DNA of 64,000 nucleotides from Allium sativum (Eukaryota > Streptophyta > Magnoliopsida > Asparagales > Amaryllidaceae): NCBI GenBank assembly GCA_030737875.1, contig CM060910.1, positions 615,487,303-615,551,302 on the forward strand, read 5' to 3'. Every line of letters begins with the position of its first letter. Positions within the stretch are counted from its first letter, which is position 1. Position numbers and translations under genes: made by a program. This document shows positions 33,625 to 47,649 of the stretch, piece after piece. The notes under the pieces are model-generated. The model ran no database searches, was not told the origin of the DNA, and saw only the letters and a list, made by a program, of their open reading frames with translations.

Positions 33625-36253
33625 TGTGACGGCCCGCCCCGCACCAACCGACACTTCCTCCAAGTGTGCGCTGTACACATGTCTAACTGGCACGGAACGG
33701 TCGTCATAAGAAAAGAAAGAAGAGAATGAACTAATCAAGGAACCTGTAGAATGTCTCACAGTGCATGGAATAAAGTATAATAATAACATACTTGACATAA
33801 AACAGGTGAGACAGTGCATAAGCTGATAACTAATAATAAATGTCAACATCAGAGCAGCGGAAATCCAAATACAGCTTATTACAACTTTTCATAATCTACT
33901 GTCTCTAAACAAAAGAAAGCTAAAGTGGAAGATGCACCACCAATGCCCAAGCAGTGATCTTCGACAACATAGGGAGAATACTATATATATATATTACGTG
34001 GAAGCCTCCTGCTCGTCTCCGGATCATCTACCCGTGCATCACCAGCTAACCTGTCTCTAGTCTGCTCGTGTGAGCACCCAGAGTAATAAGAAGAGACATA
34101 AAACTCTGGGTCAGACAAAAAGTCTGGTATGAGCGATAAGCAGCTAAACAGAACAATAACAGGTATACTAAACCATACCTGAACCTGGACCTGCAACCAA
34201 AGAGTTAGCACTACATACTGTACAATACTCTAAGGTGCCATCAACATATGGTGTAAAGAAATACGGGGGTGGGGGTGTGCATGTCATAGGGATAGCAAAC
34301 AATTCAATCATGGCAACCATCCTCACATCTCTCACTCAGTGCATAAAGCATACGATGTATACCGCTTTCAACCACTAGACCCATCGAAGTAGTGACGGAG
34401 TTCGGCTTGTACAACTACTGCTACCACCAAGCTTACCTCATGGAGTCATGACTAAACCTTTACAAATGACCCCACTTCATTGGTCTATAGCTCTTTTAGT
34501 CGTACCTAGACCACTGTGGCCCTGAATCCGTTCACGTACCCCCTATACATAGTGATCCAAAGTTACAGACATCGACAGCCCCTTAGCACACGTGCCGCAG
34601 CAAAGCCCAATCATGAAGTTAACTCGTTGATTCCCATTTGAATCCTTGGTACAAACTTCCCATTTGGACTACCTTTGCATCTCGGGTTATGGTCTTCTTC
34701 GGTTCGGTTCGGGTCTCTTCCTCCTATTCGGTTCGGTTCGGGCATCCTCCTCCAATCCGGTTCGGTTCGGGTCTCCTCCTCTATCCGGTTCGGTTCGGAT
34801 CTCCTCCTCCTATCCGGTTCGGTTCGGGTGTCTCCTCCTATCCGGTTCGGTTCGGATCTCCTCCTTCTATTCGGTTCGGATCGGATCTCCTCCTCCTATC
34901 CGGTTCGGTTCGGGTGTCTCCTCCTATCCGGTTCGGTTCGGATCTCCTCCTTCTATTCGGTTCGGATCGGATCTCCTCCTCCTATCCGGTTCGGTTCGGG
35001 TGTCTCCTCCTATCCGGTTCGGTTCGGGTGTCTCCTCCTATCCGGTTCGGTTCGGGTGTCTCCTCCTATCCGGTTCGGTTCGGATCTCCTCCTTCTATCC
35101 GGTTCGGATCGGATCTACTCCTCCTATCCGGTTCGGATTGGATCTCCTCCTCCTATCCGGTTCGGATCGGATCTCCTCCTCCTATCCGGTTCGGATCGGG
35201 TGTTCTTCCTAACCGGTTCTGAAAATCTGCAACTTTTTCCAGCAAGCTATTTTCGCCGAACGACGGCGTTTTTAACCATTCTAAACTTCCTATGACATTA
35301 CAAAACATTCCAAACAGCAGTAACAACATATAGAATCAATCACAAACATTAAAACATCATTTACATGAAATACTTTAGATCAAACATACCCAGAAACCCA
35401 TGTTTTCCCCTTAATCCTTCTTAACCGTGATTATGCATACAATCAGCAAAACTTATCCAAATTAGCCCAAATTTTTATCAGAGCCATAAAACATCATTAT
35501 AGAATTTTAGGAATTTTTCCAGAATTTATTAATGTATAAATTTGCTAATCTTCACTAATTACCCATAATTAACCGTAATTAGTGTAAAAGCAAGCTAATC
35601 ACTCACCTTTGCCACCACTAAAACCCCAAAACTGAAATATTCTCTGATTTGGCGCTGTTCCCAGTCTTACACAGCAGCTCTACCTCGGTTCTCGTGCTAA
35701 TACTCATTGATTTGATGTTTGCTAAGCCTAATCTTCAATTAGAAAGTGATTAAGAGGTGTTTTGAAGAGATTTAGAGGGTGGAGGCCATGGCTAGGTTAA
35801 GAGGAATGAATAGTGACGGCTGAAAAATGAGAAAAAGGTATTCTCCAAACCCTAACAGCCCTTTTAAACTCCTAATCCCGAAATTCCCCTTTGGGCCTAG
35901 CTGTTAATCACCCGGTTAAGCCCAATTAAGCTGTTTTTCACCATCTGAAACTTGTTTCAGCCATATCTCCCAAACGGTGAGTCCGTTTTGCTAATATGAC
36001 CACTTTACGGAATTGTAAACCATCATCCGGATCCAATGGAAGTGGTTTCAGGTCAAAATTCCTTTCCAGTCAAAAGTTATGGTCAAAACAAGTTCAACTA
36101 GGGGCAAAACGGTCATTTAAAAATCGACAAAAATCATGAACATGGGAAATGACCCTACTAGTCGTTTCCCAAAAGTACACGACCATACGACTTACTAAGA
36201 AAAAGAAATAAATATTCTACGATCTTCCGATGCGTAGAATGCAGGTCGTTACA
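33625..36253 (-). mobile_element. Solo LTR S2 (2629 bp), minus strand
   Basis: + strand ends TGTGACGGCC...GGTCGTTACA with duplications ATTTA at 33620-33624 and 36254-36258. The empty site is seen near 26930 in the 5' LTR. On the minus strand it has U3 with TGTAACGACCTGC, a TTTAAAAGG TATA-like box at 35870-35861, leader, donor-like AAAGGTGAGTGA at 35610-35599, a large minisatellite and U5. No interior, PBS or PPT, so it is a solo LTR. Its family differs from S1 and A. Confidence 0.9.
34693..35215. repeat. 27-30 bp GC-richer minisatellite, about 18 units
   Basis: Units are variants of TCCGGTTCGGTTCGGGTCTC plus CTCCTCCTA. The three forward frames are all open through the array (FGS/PPI/SSYPVR-type repeats), which follows from the repeat itself. 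It forms a pyrimidine-rich segment on the + strand that stands out from the AT-rich surroundings. Confidence 0.95.
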
Positions 36254-36639
36254 ATTTATTTTATTGTGAAGTCCATATTAATTCAGTATGAAGTTCATGT
36301 AATGTTGTATATATTTATTTTAATGTTGATTGTGTTGTGATTGTGATGAACAATTGATTGTGATGGTGTATTCATGTTTGTTAGGATTTAGTGTATACAA
36401 TAGAACCATTATATATAAAATATATTATATTCACATGTGTCAAAATTTATGTATAAAGTAAAAATCATATTTTTATTTTTATTTTATAAAGGTGACCCTG
36501 TTTGTTTTGATAAAATGAATGATAAAATAAAAATAACACTTGTGTTAAAATCTGTTTATTGAATTGAAGATAACATTTTTATCAATACATGATTATTGAA
36601 TTTAAAACATAGATTTTGTCAAAACATGACTATCGAGTT

Positions 36640-37960
36640 AAAAATATATTATTGTCAATATAAAAGAAGTAGTGACAAATTCATATTTTTGTCAATATAA
36701 AAGAAGTAGCGACAAATTCATATTTTTGTCAATATAAAGTAGTAGCGACAAAATTCACAGGCACGTTTACGCATATAACATTATTTTATATGATATCAAA
36801 ATTCACAGAAATGTTTACATATAAAATGTTATTTTGTATAATATTAGAATTCACAAGAGATTTGAACAAAATCATATTTTTATTACATAAGAGAGATTTG
36901 AACAAAATCATATTTTGATTACATAAGAGAGATTTGAAAAAAAAAATCATATTTTGATTACATAAGAGAGATTTGAACAAAATCATATTTTGATTACATA
37001 AGAAGGATTTGAGCAAAAATCATATTTTGTTTACAATGAAAGAATTAAACAAGATTTTTGCTTTTGTTAACATTAAAAGAATTGTACAAGAATTAACATT
37101 TTTGTTAACATCAAAGGGATTTGATTAAATTAACATTTTTGTTAAAGAATAAAATTGAAACAAAAATTCACAATTTTTGTTAGAGAATATAATTGAAACA
37201 AAAGTTACATTTTTTGTTAATAAAGAACAAAAGTTACATTTTTGTTTAAATGTAATAAAATGACAAAAGTTACATTTTCTTGTGAATAAGAACAAGAGTT
37301 ACATTTTTTGTTATAAAGAACAAGATTAACATTTTTGTTTATTAGATTATAAAGAATAAAATAACATTTTTGTTATGAAATATTACACTAGACATAAAAT
37401 AAAATTTTGTGATAAAATGTTTATTGGATTAAAATTTGTTACTTTTGTGTTAAATTAGAAATGCATATTTTGTACATTAAAAAGGAATGAACCAGAAATG
37501 CATTTTTACATATTATAAGAAAGAATTAAAAAAGAACATTTTTGTCACATTATAAAGAAAGAAAATAAAAAGGACCTTTTGATTATAAAATGTTAATGAA
37601 AATAAAAAGACATTTTGATTATAAAATGTTAATGTGATTAAAAAGGGACATTTTGTTTATAAAATGTTAATATGAGTTAAAATTACCTTTTTGTCAAAAG
37701 AATGATTTGTGAAATAAAATTACATTTTTGTCAAGAGAATGATTATTGAAATAAAAATAACAAAATTATCATATTTTGTTCATTGAAAAGAGTCAAACAA
37801 AATTATCATATTTGGTTCACTGAAAGGAGTTAAAAATGTATATTTTCATACATTAAAGAAAAGGAGTTAAAAAAATGTATATTTTTAAACATTAAAAAGG
37901 AGTAAGTTAGAAATGTATATTTTTATACATTAAAAAAAGAATGAAGCAAAATATTCATTT
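36640..37960. repeat. Array of palindrome-cored repeats in A 3' LTR
   Basis: Counterpart of 27340-28620, with the 36-bp block at 36857-37000. It carries one extra unit near 37885-37935 (AAATGTATATTTTTATACATT type) not present in the 5' LTR, which shows ongoing gain and loss of units. Confidence 0.8.
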
Positions 37961-40272
37961 TGTCATTAAAATGAATGAGACCAAAAATATGCATTTTGGT
38001 AAATAAATGGAAGTTAAGATTTTTATTGTCATTTGTTCATAATAAAGAGAATTGAAATATTTGCCTGTGATGTTGTATTTTGATGTGTTAAATATAATGT
38101 AAGTATATTCACATTGAATATTACACTTCCATTTACAAGTCATCCGACTTGTTTATGTGATTGGGACGATTACTTTTACACATCGCCCAAGTGCACAAAT
38201 AATTTATTATTTGTTTGTTGGATGAAACCCCACACGGGTGTTGGGATGATATTTGATCTACACTAGTCCCAGTATTTAGTGTAGAATCCACTTTGCTTGA
38301 TTTATTGGATGTTTGATAATTATTTATCATGCTTGTTGATTTCATGCAATATATGGATGTTGATTGAGTCACATTCCAATAAAGAATATTCTAGAAAAGA
38401 ATATTTTAGAAAATATCTGGAAAAAAAAGAATATATTGTAGAAAAATATATTTTTATTGAAATGAACTAGAATAAATCATTAAATTTAGATTTAATGAAG
38501 TTTCCAATTATTTAATATTAAGTTGAATAAATTGGATTTGGGTTTGTCGTGAATTGTGTCTTCAATAACACCTTTCTTAAAACCCCGTTTGAAAAGAATA
38601 AGTCTTTTAATTAAGATTATCACAGTTTTCAGTTATATTTAATAATTGGAATAAGAAGAATGTGAGTTGGGTCTATTGTGAACTGTGTTTTTAAGTGACA
38701 TGTGTTCTTTAACCCAACTGACAGTGAGAATATGATATGGAATTTATAAATCTTTTATTAAGATTTAAATGGAAATTCTCCAAAAGCCAAGTTTTCCAAT
38801 TTAATATATTAAATTGGAATCGAATAGAATTCGAATTAATTATAACCGAGATAAGCTTCTGTAAAAGAAGACCGATATTATATATGGAATTTAAGAGGCT
38901 TTGCCGTTATTCCATTTATATTATTGGTCAGATACAGAAATTTATAACGATTATATATTGATTTGATTTCTGTGAAGATTCCATATTTTATGGAAGATGA
39001 TTTTGGGTTTATCGTGAACTATGTTTTAAATGACATTAGTTCTTTAACCCAGTTAAAGACAGGATTTATTTCTTAAATTTAAATAATCATTGAATAATGA
39101 TTCGTGTGATATTTAAAACCAAATTCTGTTTTAATAAATCTTTAAAGAAAGATTTAAGTATAAAGTTAAGAATTTATCTTTGTTATAATAATGTGAATAT
39201 CTATTAGAAGAATATTCTGAATTGGAATGAGACGTTGTGTGTGCTTTTATAGTAGTTGATTTTTTTTATAAAATACGCGAGTTATTCGGAAAGACCGGGT
39301 TTAACCCATTCTGAATAATTACTACGACGATGAAGATTCGAAGATGAAGACGGTGGTTGAAGACCGACGATCGTCACATCGAATGGATGTGTTGCTACAG
39401 AGACCCTTGATGGGAGTAGCTACCTTGAAGGGGTTTCAGTGGTGGCCGTCCGGACTATGGTTGATTGTTCGGATTTGGTTTTCGCTCAGACCCAGAGCAT
39501 AAGCTAGTAAATGAATGCGTGTCTGACATTGGATTTCATTCCATGTGAATTAAATTGATTTCTATTAATGTATGTCTATTTGGTGGTGGAGGATTTATTC
39601 TCTACTTAACACCCTGGTATATATTAATATTGATCGATCGCATGGCGTGGATTGTCAATGTGGCACGCCAAGATGCAAATGATCAAGGTTTTTGTTGAAA
39701 AGCAGGGCCTTGTGGAATGGTCAAAGTATAGCCTATTACGGCATAGCTTTGTGTATAGCGTGACTTCGCGAGCCTAACACCCCGGTATGAGTCAAAAACG
39801 GGATTAGGACTGCAGGGAGTGCACACGTTTCTTTCTAGCTAGGAGAGGTGTCAGTGCTTAAAATGGCTGACATTTTACTTATGTGGATGATGGATTTTGA
39901 GGCGTCTCGGATTTTTTATAGGCCGTTAGTGGTCATACTATAGGTTCAAAGGAACCGGGAAACGTGTGTTCAGGCATAACCAATCCACTGCCGATAGGAG
40001 GGGACCGGCCCTGAAGATCCAAGGGTTCACTGCGGGGGATCCTTAGGCATTTGCTAGAGTGCCTCGAATTGAAGAGGAGCTTGCCCCTAGCCTCGACTCA
40101 TGATGGGAACCCAATTTCCAATACGACCTTGCGGTTTTGATTGTAGAACTAGTGGGGCGACATAGTAGGATGGGGTACTATGCCGTCTATGATTGATATT
40201 TATGATTGAAATGTTTTATTAAAACATATACACACTTATATCAAATCCGTTTTATCGTATCAAGTATGTTTG

Positions 40273-40344
40273 ACCATTATAAGGTAAAACCCTATCATCT
40301 GGTTTGCGTTGCATTGTGTGATGGGACTTGGGTCTTATAATGGT
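40273..40344 (+). other. Conserved stem-loop, A 3' LTR
   Basis: Same arms (ACCATTATAAG / CTTATAATGGT, 40273-40283 and 40334-40344) and 50-nt spacing as the 5' LTR copy. The loop differs by a few substitutions while the arms are unchanged. Confidence 0.72.
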
Positions 40345-40708
40345 TTCATTTTTCTAAAAAGCATTGCTTTGTTTAACGATTTACGTTATTTTATGCACTG
40401 GCAATCCAATGGAGTGAACCCGTTCCGCATTAGCGGCGTGGTCCTGTAATTAGCCTTATTATTAGATACTTAAGTTAAGATTTCTCATACCAGTCCCATG
40501 ACTGACCTGTAGTTTGTTTCACTGGCAAACTCGGGTGCCCATATTTTCCACATGGGCAGTCGAGTAGCTTTTTGCAGATTTTTACTGGATCCTGGCTTAC
40601 AGCTGAAGCGGTATTCGGAAAGCTCTATATCCATGTATTCCTTCCAGTTGTATATTTGTATTATTTTTTTTCGCTGCTATTTAAATGTAATTTAAAACAC
40701 AGATATTA

Positions 40709-43700
40709 TGTAACGACCCAGATTTTTGACCGTTTAAACCGACAATAAACCACACATGTCGACCCAAACGAATCGCCAACCCAGATAGTTATTTGGGAAA
40801 AGAAGAAAAAGAAGAAAGGAAAGAAAAGAAAACAATCACAGAATCTCACAGCGGAAGGACAACATATAATAAACAAATAATATTTCAAAACATTTAAACA
40901 TATACATTTGAGTTACAAAATTCAAATCAATCAGAGTTATACACTTACATACACATAATGCAGCGGAAATAGAATGTAGTGGATACATGTATATCAAACT
41001 CCGTCTTCGATCTCCAAGGCAAGACAATCTTCATTAACTGCAACGTCTGCTGACCCGAGCATATTGCATAAAAGAAAACACAACAAACACTCGGATCAGC
41101 ACTAAATCATCTCATATTAGTCAAATTAAAAATACGAAATAATATCAGTGTCATGGTGCAGTAACTCAAGAGATGTTACGGGATTTTTCCATCTCTCAAG
41201 GATCCGTTAAACTAATACATACATAGTATAATACGCTATTACAATAGTGTTTATTCAGTAAAATATAATATATCGAAAATAGCGTAAGCAGGATTCCATG
41301 GTCCCCTTACACCGTTTATACCATTGCCGTACAGTTTGCATATAACACACCAGTACGTCGGTGGATAGGGATGCGCCGTGATACGACAACGTTAAATCAA
41401 AATCGTAGGGGCTCGATCAGGATAATATGACAAGGCACTGAGGAAATACCCCGGTAGGATTCTACAGAATTGCGGACCCAGGCCGGTGGTAACGCATAGC
41501 CGCAACTACCGCCCACCTCGAACGACATTCCCATATTCAAAGGTGCACCCGAATCAATCACAACAGTAATAGAGATGGTTTCGAAGGAGCGCGTTCGATC
41601 AGAGATGCGATCTCATTAACCTGGGTATGGCTCCTGTTTTAGTCATTTCAATTATGACCCGAAGGTCAAGGCTAATCCATCATCGTTCTCTTTCTTCAAA
41701 TCCAGTAATCGCCTCCATACCATCCTTCTTCGGTTCTGGAACTTCCACCGCGTGCACAGTTGTCAAGGTGGTATCGACACTGACAGAGAGTATGCCTTAT
41801 GTCGACTCCGGTCTCCTTGCCAACCGACGTTTACATTTTTCACACCGGTCAGTGCTTTTACTTTTCCAAAGAAGTTCGTACTTCATATCGAAAATATCAT
41901 GTTCAAAAATCATTTTCATATTCTAAACAGAATATTATTTAAATGGGGTTTTCCATTTATTCATAACAACTCGATCTAATTCCAACTTAATTAATTTTTG
42001 AATACCAAAATAATTAACAATATATTGAATAACTAAAATATATAATTAAATAGTTTGAGATAATAGTTTGTAATAAAGTTAAAATTTGTCTAGTTTATTA
42101 ATATATAAATATAATTTAAAACATTGAAATAATTCATAAATAATTAATTCATTAAAATATAATTTATTTAAAAATAATTCATAAAATAAATAGTTATAAA
42201 AAGAATAAATAAATTACTAAATTAGTTTGAAAAATAAATTTTGAAATACTAAAGTTGGAATTAGGAACGTTCGATCAATTTCGGTCCTACTTGCAGTTAT
42301 ATTTCAACTTCAAGTACATCAATTCAAATTCACATTTCCGATCGACTTCATTTCAAATTTGCCAATTCAGTTCAGATGGTTAACTCTAACCCGTATTCCC
42401 ATTCCAATAATCTCAATTTATCACGACTAAATCGAATTCGATTTCAATCCATATTCCCATTCCAGATTCGATTTATAACACACATCGAAATTTCAAATTC
42501 ATTTCACCGTTTCAAAGATTTTTAACATATAACCAAAATCGAGTTCAAATTCATATTCAATTCAATTCATGGCTGCTTTTGAGTAAATCTCAAAACATGC
42601 AAGACCATTCAAATTCAAATAAATTCGATTTTTAAAATCAGCTTACTTTTATTTAACTCTAATTACAACACAAATTCATTTCCCTTTTATTTGTATTTCC
42701 AATTTCAAATTCAAAGGAAAATAAATGATAAAACATCGCTTATTGTCGTTAAACAATAAATTTCAAATTCATGATTAAACCAAATTTTATTTAACCGACC
42801 GGTGTCCGTATGTAATTTGCTATCCTATGGCCAAGTGATTTTTAAATTTATTTCTTGATATTTCGGGATGGATCTATCATTTCAATCCAAATCAGGGTCA
42901 CAGGTATGTATCATTTCAACCTATGTTCTTAATTCATTAAATTCGATAAACCCCGGGTTTATTCGATGCCCGTAACATCAAGGGTAAATGGGATTTATCG
43001 TCACATGGCACACAACATCATATACTGCATAACAGAACAGTCCAAGCAATATTCATCCAGAATCAAATCAATCAAGGTAGCCATCACATCGTTTTATTCA
43101 ACAGAAAATTGGATCATTTTACTCGTCATCAAGTGTCAGGATTTCAATTTGAAACTTAAATTAAATTCAAATAACTAATTTTCGATTTTTATTGCATGTA
43201 ACACACTAGCATGTCAAATTCAAGCAATCATTCACCAAATCAAACACAACATGCAACCAATTCATTTCATACTTTAATTCGATAAATATGGAATAAATTT
43301 AGTCTTTCGTGAGTGAAGAAACACTCACCTTCGGGTTCAATTCGGATCGAACGTCCAGAAAAGGCCCAAAATTTGACAGTCTCAGATCGCAACCAAACCA
43401 GCGCCAAAACGTCCGCAACTCCGCCACGATCCCAACGCAACAAACCGCGTCCAAATCCGACTTAAAACAAAGAAGTTATGAGTGTTTTTCCATTTGAATA
43501 AATTTGAATTTAAAATAATTAAAAATAAAACCCACCCACTCACGCCATGACACGTCAGCAGCCCGCACCCCTTTCTTCCCGCTCCTTTCTTGTTCGCTAC
43601 AGTAAACCCGTGAGCACAAACCCCAACCGCACCCGAAACTTTGACCACCAATAGCTCGGAGCTCCGACCGCCTGAGGATGCGAGACCACCTCCAATCACC

Positions 43701-45128
43701 TCGTCAGCCCGAGGCGCACCTCCCTATGCCTGCGCCATCGCTTCCGGCGGCCTCCCTGACCGACGCCGGTCAACCCAAAAACCGGGTTTAAAACCCTTTA
43801 AACGCCAAAATCCGATGATCTATTCAACTATAACACCAACGAACGTCATCATTAGGATCGTGTGGACCTCCTCTACAAAACCCAGGTCATTGATTTGTCC
43901 ATAAACTCCTAAATCAAAAAGCCCCAAATTGAACCCTAAAATTTCGAAAATCTGAACCTTTGACCTCGAATTCCGGCCAACTCCTTCACTGCATGTCAAA
44001 ACTGATTGTAGATCTGGATTCTACTCGTCGAGATCTTCGATTTGATATATAATTCGATGGGTTTTGGGAAGATTTTATTTTTGAGGTGAATTTTGTTTTT
44101 AAAATAAAAATTAATTTATTTTCAGCCATTAGAAAATAAAATAGATGAGGAAGGAGGAAAATGGGCTGATGGGATAAAGTGGGTTTCATTTATATACAAT
44201 TATAAGGTCCAAATATTAGAGACAACCAATTATCCTATTACACAAATTCCAAATCGCATTTTCTCCCGTACAGTCACATAACAAGTCTGAAAATCCTGAA
44301 AACTGGAATCCTGCAATAATTCACCGTTCCGGATCCAATGGCGCTAGTTTCGTCGAATTCCGAGACAGTCGCCAAAACAGCTAATTTCACAGTTAATTTA
44401 AATAAATAAAATATTCAAAAATTCAATTAACTAATTAAATTCAAATTTAAATATTTATAAATTTATATTTAAACCAAATTAAAATTTAGATAAATTTACA
44501 AACTTATTTCACATATATTTTATTCCATATTTAATTATTTCAAATTTTCAAACTTGAATATCAAATTAAATATAAACAAATTAAATTCCAACCTCAACTT
44601 AAATTTCAAATTAAATATCCTTAAAAATTCAATTTAAATCAATTCATAACTTAAATAAAATTTTATAAATCAAATTCATATATTTTCAATTCCCATATAT
44701 AATTATTTAAAATTTAACAAATCCGGAATTCAAATTTAAATCTCAAACGTTTATAATTTCCTTATATAAATTCCATAGCGACCTTTCGAAATTTTGATTT
44801 AGTCATAACTTGCAATTTATCCGGCGAAATCTCAATTTCTTACATTCTCTGGAAAGATATGATAAATTCGATTCTAACATTTCCAGTTTTACCCAATTCT
44901 GACTTAAAATGAATTTTATATAATTTTCCAAAGTTTGAAATCGAATTTTCAAACTACCGCGCCATTTCAAGCTCGTTATATAATTAAATAAATTTATTCA
45001 TTTTTTTTCTTTGATTAAAATAATTTTTCCGTCGTTATTATTTAAAATAAATCACTTTTAATATTCAAAATTCTCCGAATGAACCAAAATGACATTTTTA
45101 AATTGGTTCGGATTTTCAGGTCGTTACA
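40709..45128 (-). mobile_element. Element B 3' LTR
   Basis: + strand ends TGTAACGACC...GGTCGTTACA, a perfect 10-bp inverted terminal repeat. On the minus strand: U3 with one TTTCGTCGAATTCCGAG module (44348 on +), TATA-like TATATAAAT at 44196-44188, a GC-rich leader 43550-43990, donor hairpin 43329-43309, AT-rich middle, acceptor-like CGTTGCAG near 41045-41038 and U5. Small ORFs here start at non-ATG codons or lie antisense; none is called. Confidence 0.93.
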
Positions 45129-45141
45129 TTCTCCCCCACTT
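45129..45141 (-). other. Polypurine tract of element B
   Basis: On the minus strand AAGTGGGGGAGAA directly precedes the 3' LTR. Just upstream lies TTTTCGAGGACGAAAAGA (minus), the same gypsy pol-end remnant as in element A. A second PPT-like tract (TAAGTGGGGGAGA, minus) lies inside at 46993-46982. Confidence 0.9.
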
Positions 45142-47635
45142 AAAATCTTTTCGTCCTCGAAAAGAGAACGAAACGATATCAAGCGCATATCAATTCAAAT
45201 TCATATTTAAAAACAATATTTCCAAACAAGTATAGTTGTAAAAATCCGTAAATTTTTCTAACTCCCGAAATCACGGAAAATTTCGGCAGCATCTCCTTTG
45301 CACGGAGAGGTCCGGGAAAAATCCCAATACACATATAACCCAAAATACATCTCATCCAATGATGAGGCATCCCAAAAGTGGGGAAAACAAAATATAAAAC
45401 TCTCAAAACCATATACCACAAGTACGTACCTCCTTTAGCGTTATATTGCATTTTTATTTACCTTAGCATTTAGCATTTAAGCGCAAGCGAGCTTTGAGAC
45501 GAAATGCGACTTCTTACACCTGCCAAATACTTACATACACATGAAAATCAAACATATATACAATATATAGCAAATGCATACAAACATACATATCAAAATT
45601 TCATCGTTTCAATTGCAAAACCATAACATCCGTTATAGGTCAGCGAACAAATCGTTGATTATCACGTATTAAAAGTTGGAATTTGGCAAAAACATACTAG
45701 GCGAAAGTTGTTGCTCTCGTTTCAGGCTTCCCGAAATGTCCGGACTCATCGAATTCGGATAATCGGTTCACAAGTTATGACAGTTTTACCGCAAGTGAAC
45801 GTTTCAGTCCGAGCACTGAAAAATGCAGGTCTGAATGTTCAGGTCAGTTTTCAGCCCTCTAAACCTCAAAATTTTACTTAGCACATTAAAGAAAAGTTTT
45901 AGCTTACACTCTGGCCTTTCCGAATTGTACTCGCACACTAAAATCCGACGTTTCGTTTGGGAGTTATGATCGAAACAATATCAATGTATACCTTTGTTTT
46001 TAATTTCCAGCACATACAACTATGTGTAAAACTTGAATTTCAGCATAGTAAACATGAGAATTTCAGCGGGCTCTATTAACGAAAGTTTTAACTCAATTTC
46101 TAAGGTTTCCAAAAAGTCCGGAGTTGTCAGATTCCGATCAGCCCATCAAAAGTTATAGCCCTTTTAATTTCAGCTTATCGATTATTTTGGATTTTCTCAT
46201 AACGTTGGTTTATTTCTATTTGAAATTTCAAATTTTCGATTCCAACATTTTGTAAATCCTTAACACTTAACGTTGTTATCACCTCATTTTCAATAATTGA
46301 ATCTCCATTCAATTGCTTACTTTATATTCGATATTTTTTCTATTCAATTTCCGGTTTTGTTTCAAGTGTTATATTCCGATTAAACTTGAATTCTTTTTAA
46401 ATTTCCGACGAACTGGATTCACTTGACCCCTAATCCATTAACCAAGTTTATTTATTCGACGTACAAGTCATGATTTGAATTAACGACTGTTTATGACTCA
46501 AATTCATACTAAATTCTCAAACTATCATTATTCGATTCCTTCTACTAAAATAAAGCTATACTACATCTGATAGAATATTTTACAATCCCAATTCAAGAGT
46601 TCCGTGACGACCCCTCATTTCTTAAATCCATTCCAGATTTCGAAGTCTAAAAATTTCAACCAAACAAGTATATTAACCTTAGATCGATGTCGTTAATCAG
46701 GACGAACTTAAATGGCTTGATTCCGGTTTTTAACCTAAGTTCAAAATAACTTATATATTTATACTATTTTATAGAAGACATGACATATAAAATTTTAAAC
46801 CCAAATCTTTAATTACTCAACATATAAAATTTTTCAAAATATGTTTGCCTTAAATTTCAACTTTAAATAACATATTCTAATACCTTTATCAAAATTCATA
46901 ACATATGAACTTAAAATTTTATATCATATGGGATTTAAATCCAAATCCTTTACTTAACCAATTATACTAACATTTGAGCAGTCTCCCCCACTTAGACTCT
47001 TCAGAATACACATCGATAATGCGTGCACTCATTACCGAGGTCGTTTCTAAGGTCTAAGAAGGGATTACACTCATTTCGTTTTAAAACTCTTTCAAACTAT
47101 TTCCAAACTATTCTATAAAATAATAGTATTTCAAAACTTTGGTAAATCATTGTCAAAACCCGGAATCAAATTTCAAGTTCATTTTCTACTTTATAACAAA
47201 CTGTTTTGCAACCAATTATACCCACTGGTATTTTCCGATTTTACATATTTCTACATTCATCAAATTTTTCTTATTTGATTTACGATTTAATCAACCATAA
47301 TGGGTAATTACTTTATATTATCACCCACTAAAACAAATACATACATATTTGAACCATAATATATATTTAATATATTTTAAAATATAATCAAAAACCATAT
47401 TATGTTAAGTCATTCTGTCCGAGCATTTAGAAATTCCTATCGATTCTATGGCGTCCCATATATCGACCAGAATCTATAAATATTCAACAGAACAATTAAC
47501 ACAACATAAAACCATTTTATATCCAAAATACAAATACGCTCTCTCATATATTCACTCAAGCTCATTCTAGGGTGTTACTAACCCTATCTCTAATGAGTTA
47601 ATTCCCAAACAGAGCCAAGGTTATCGATAACCATC

Positions 47636-47647
47636 GCTCTGATACCA
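47636..47647 (-). other. Primer binding site of element B
   Basis: Minus-strand TGGTATCAGAGC, two bases from the 5' LTR end at 47650. Matches the initiator-Met tRNA 3' end. It fixes the element's orientation as minus. Confidence 0.92.
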
Positions 47648-47649
47648 AC

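Larger units (their letters stand above)
45129..47649 (-). mobile_element. Element B interior (2521 bp, non-coding)
   Basis: No ORF of note in the sense (minus) direction beyond short, non-conserved ones. Three related + strand blocks near 45728-45790, 45925-45975 and 46105-46165 each read like 'CCGAAA-GTCCGGA...ATTCCGAT...AAGTTATG', a roughly 190-bp-spaced diverged repeat resembling the U3 module of these LTRs. An internal PPT-like tract lies at 46982. The left end (minus) carries the PBS. Confidence 0.8.

Noticed and set aside
34638..35295. Three overlapping 188-206 aa open frames
   Set aside because: They are the GC-richer minisatellite of S2 read in three phases; no non-repeat domain, and antisense to the LTR.
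41627..41979. 99 and 75 aa frames repeated at 48568-48920
   Set aside because: Antisense to element B within its LTR; conservation only reflects the recent LTR pair.
43382..43904. 105 aa (-) and 87 aa (+) frames, repeated at 50323-50845
   Set aside because: Identical because the LTRs of element B are near-identical; the sense frame starts at GTG and no domain is recognisable.
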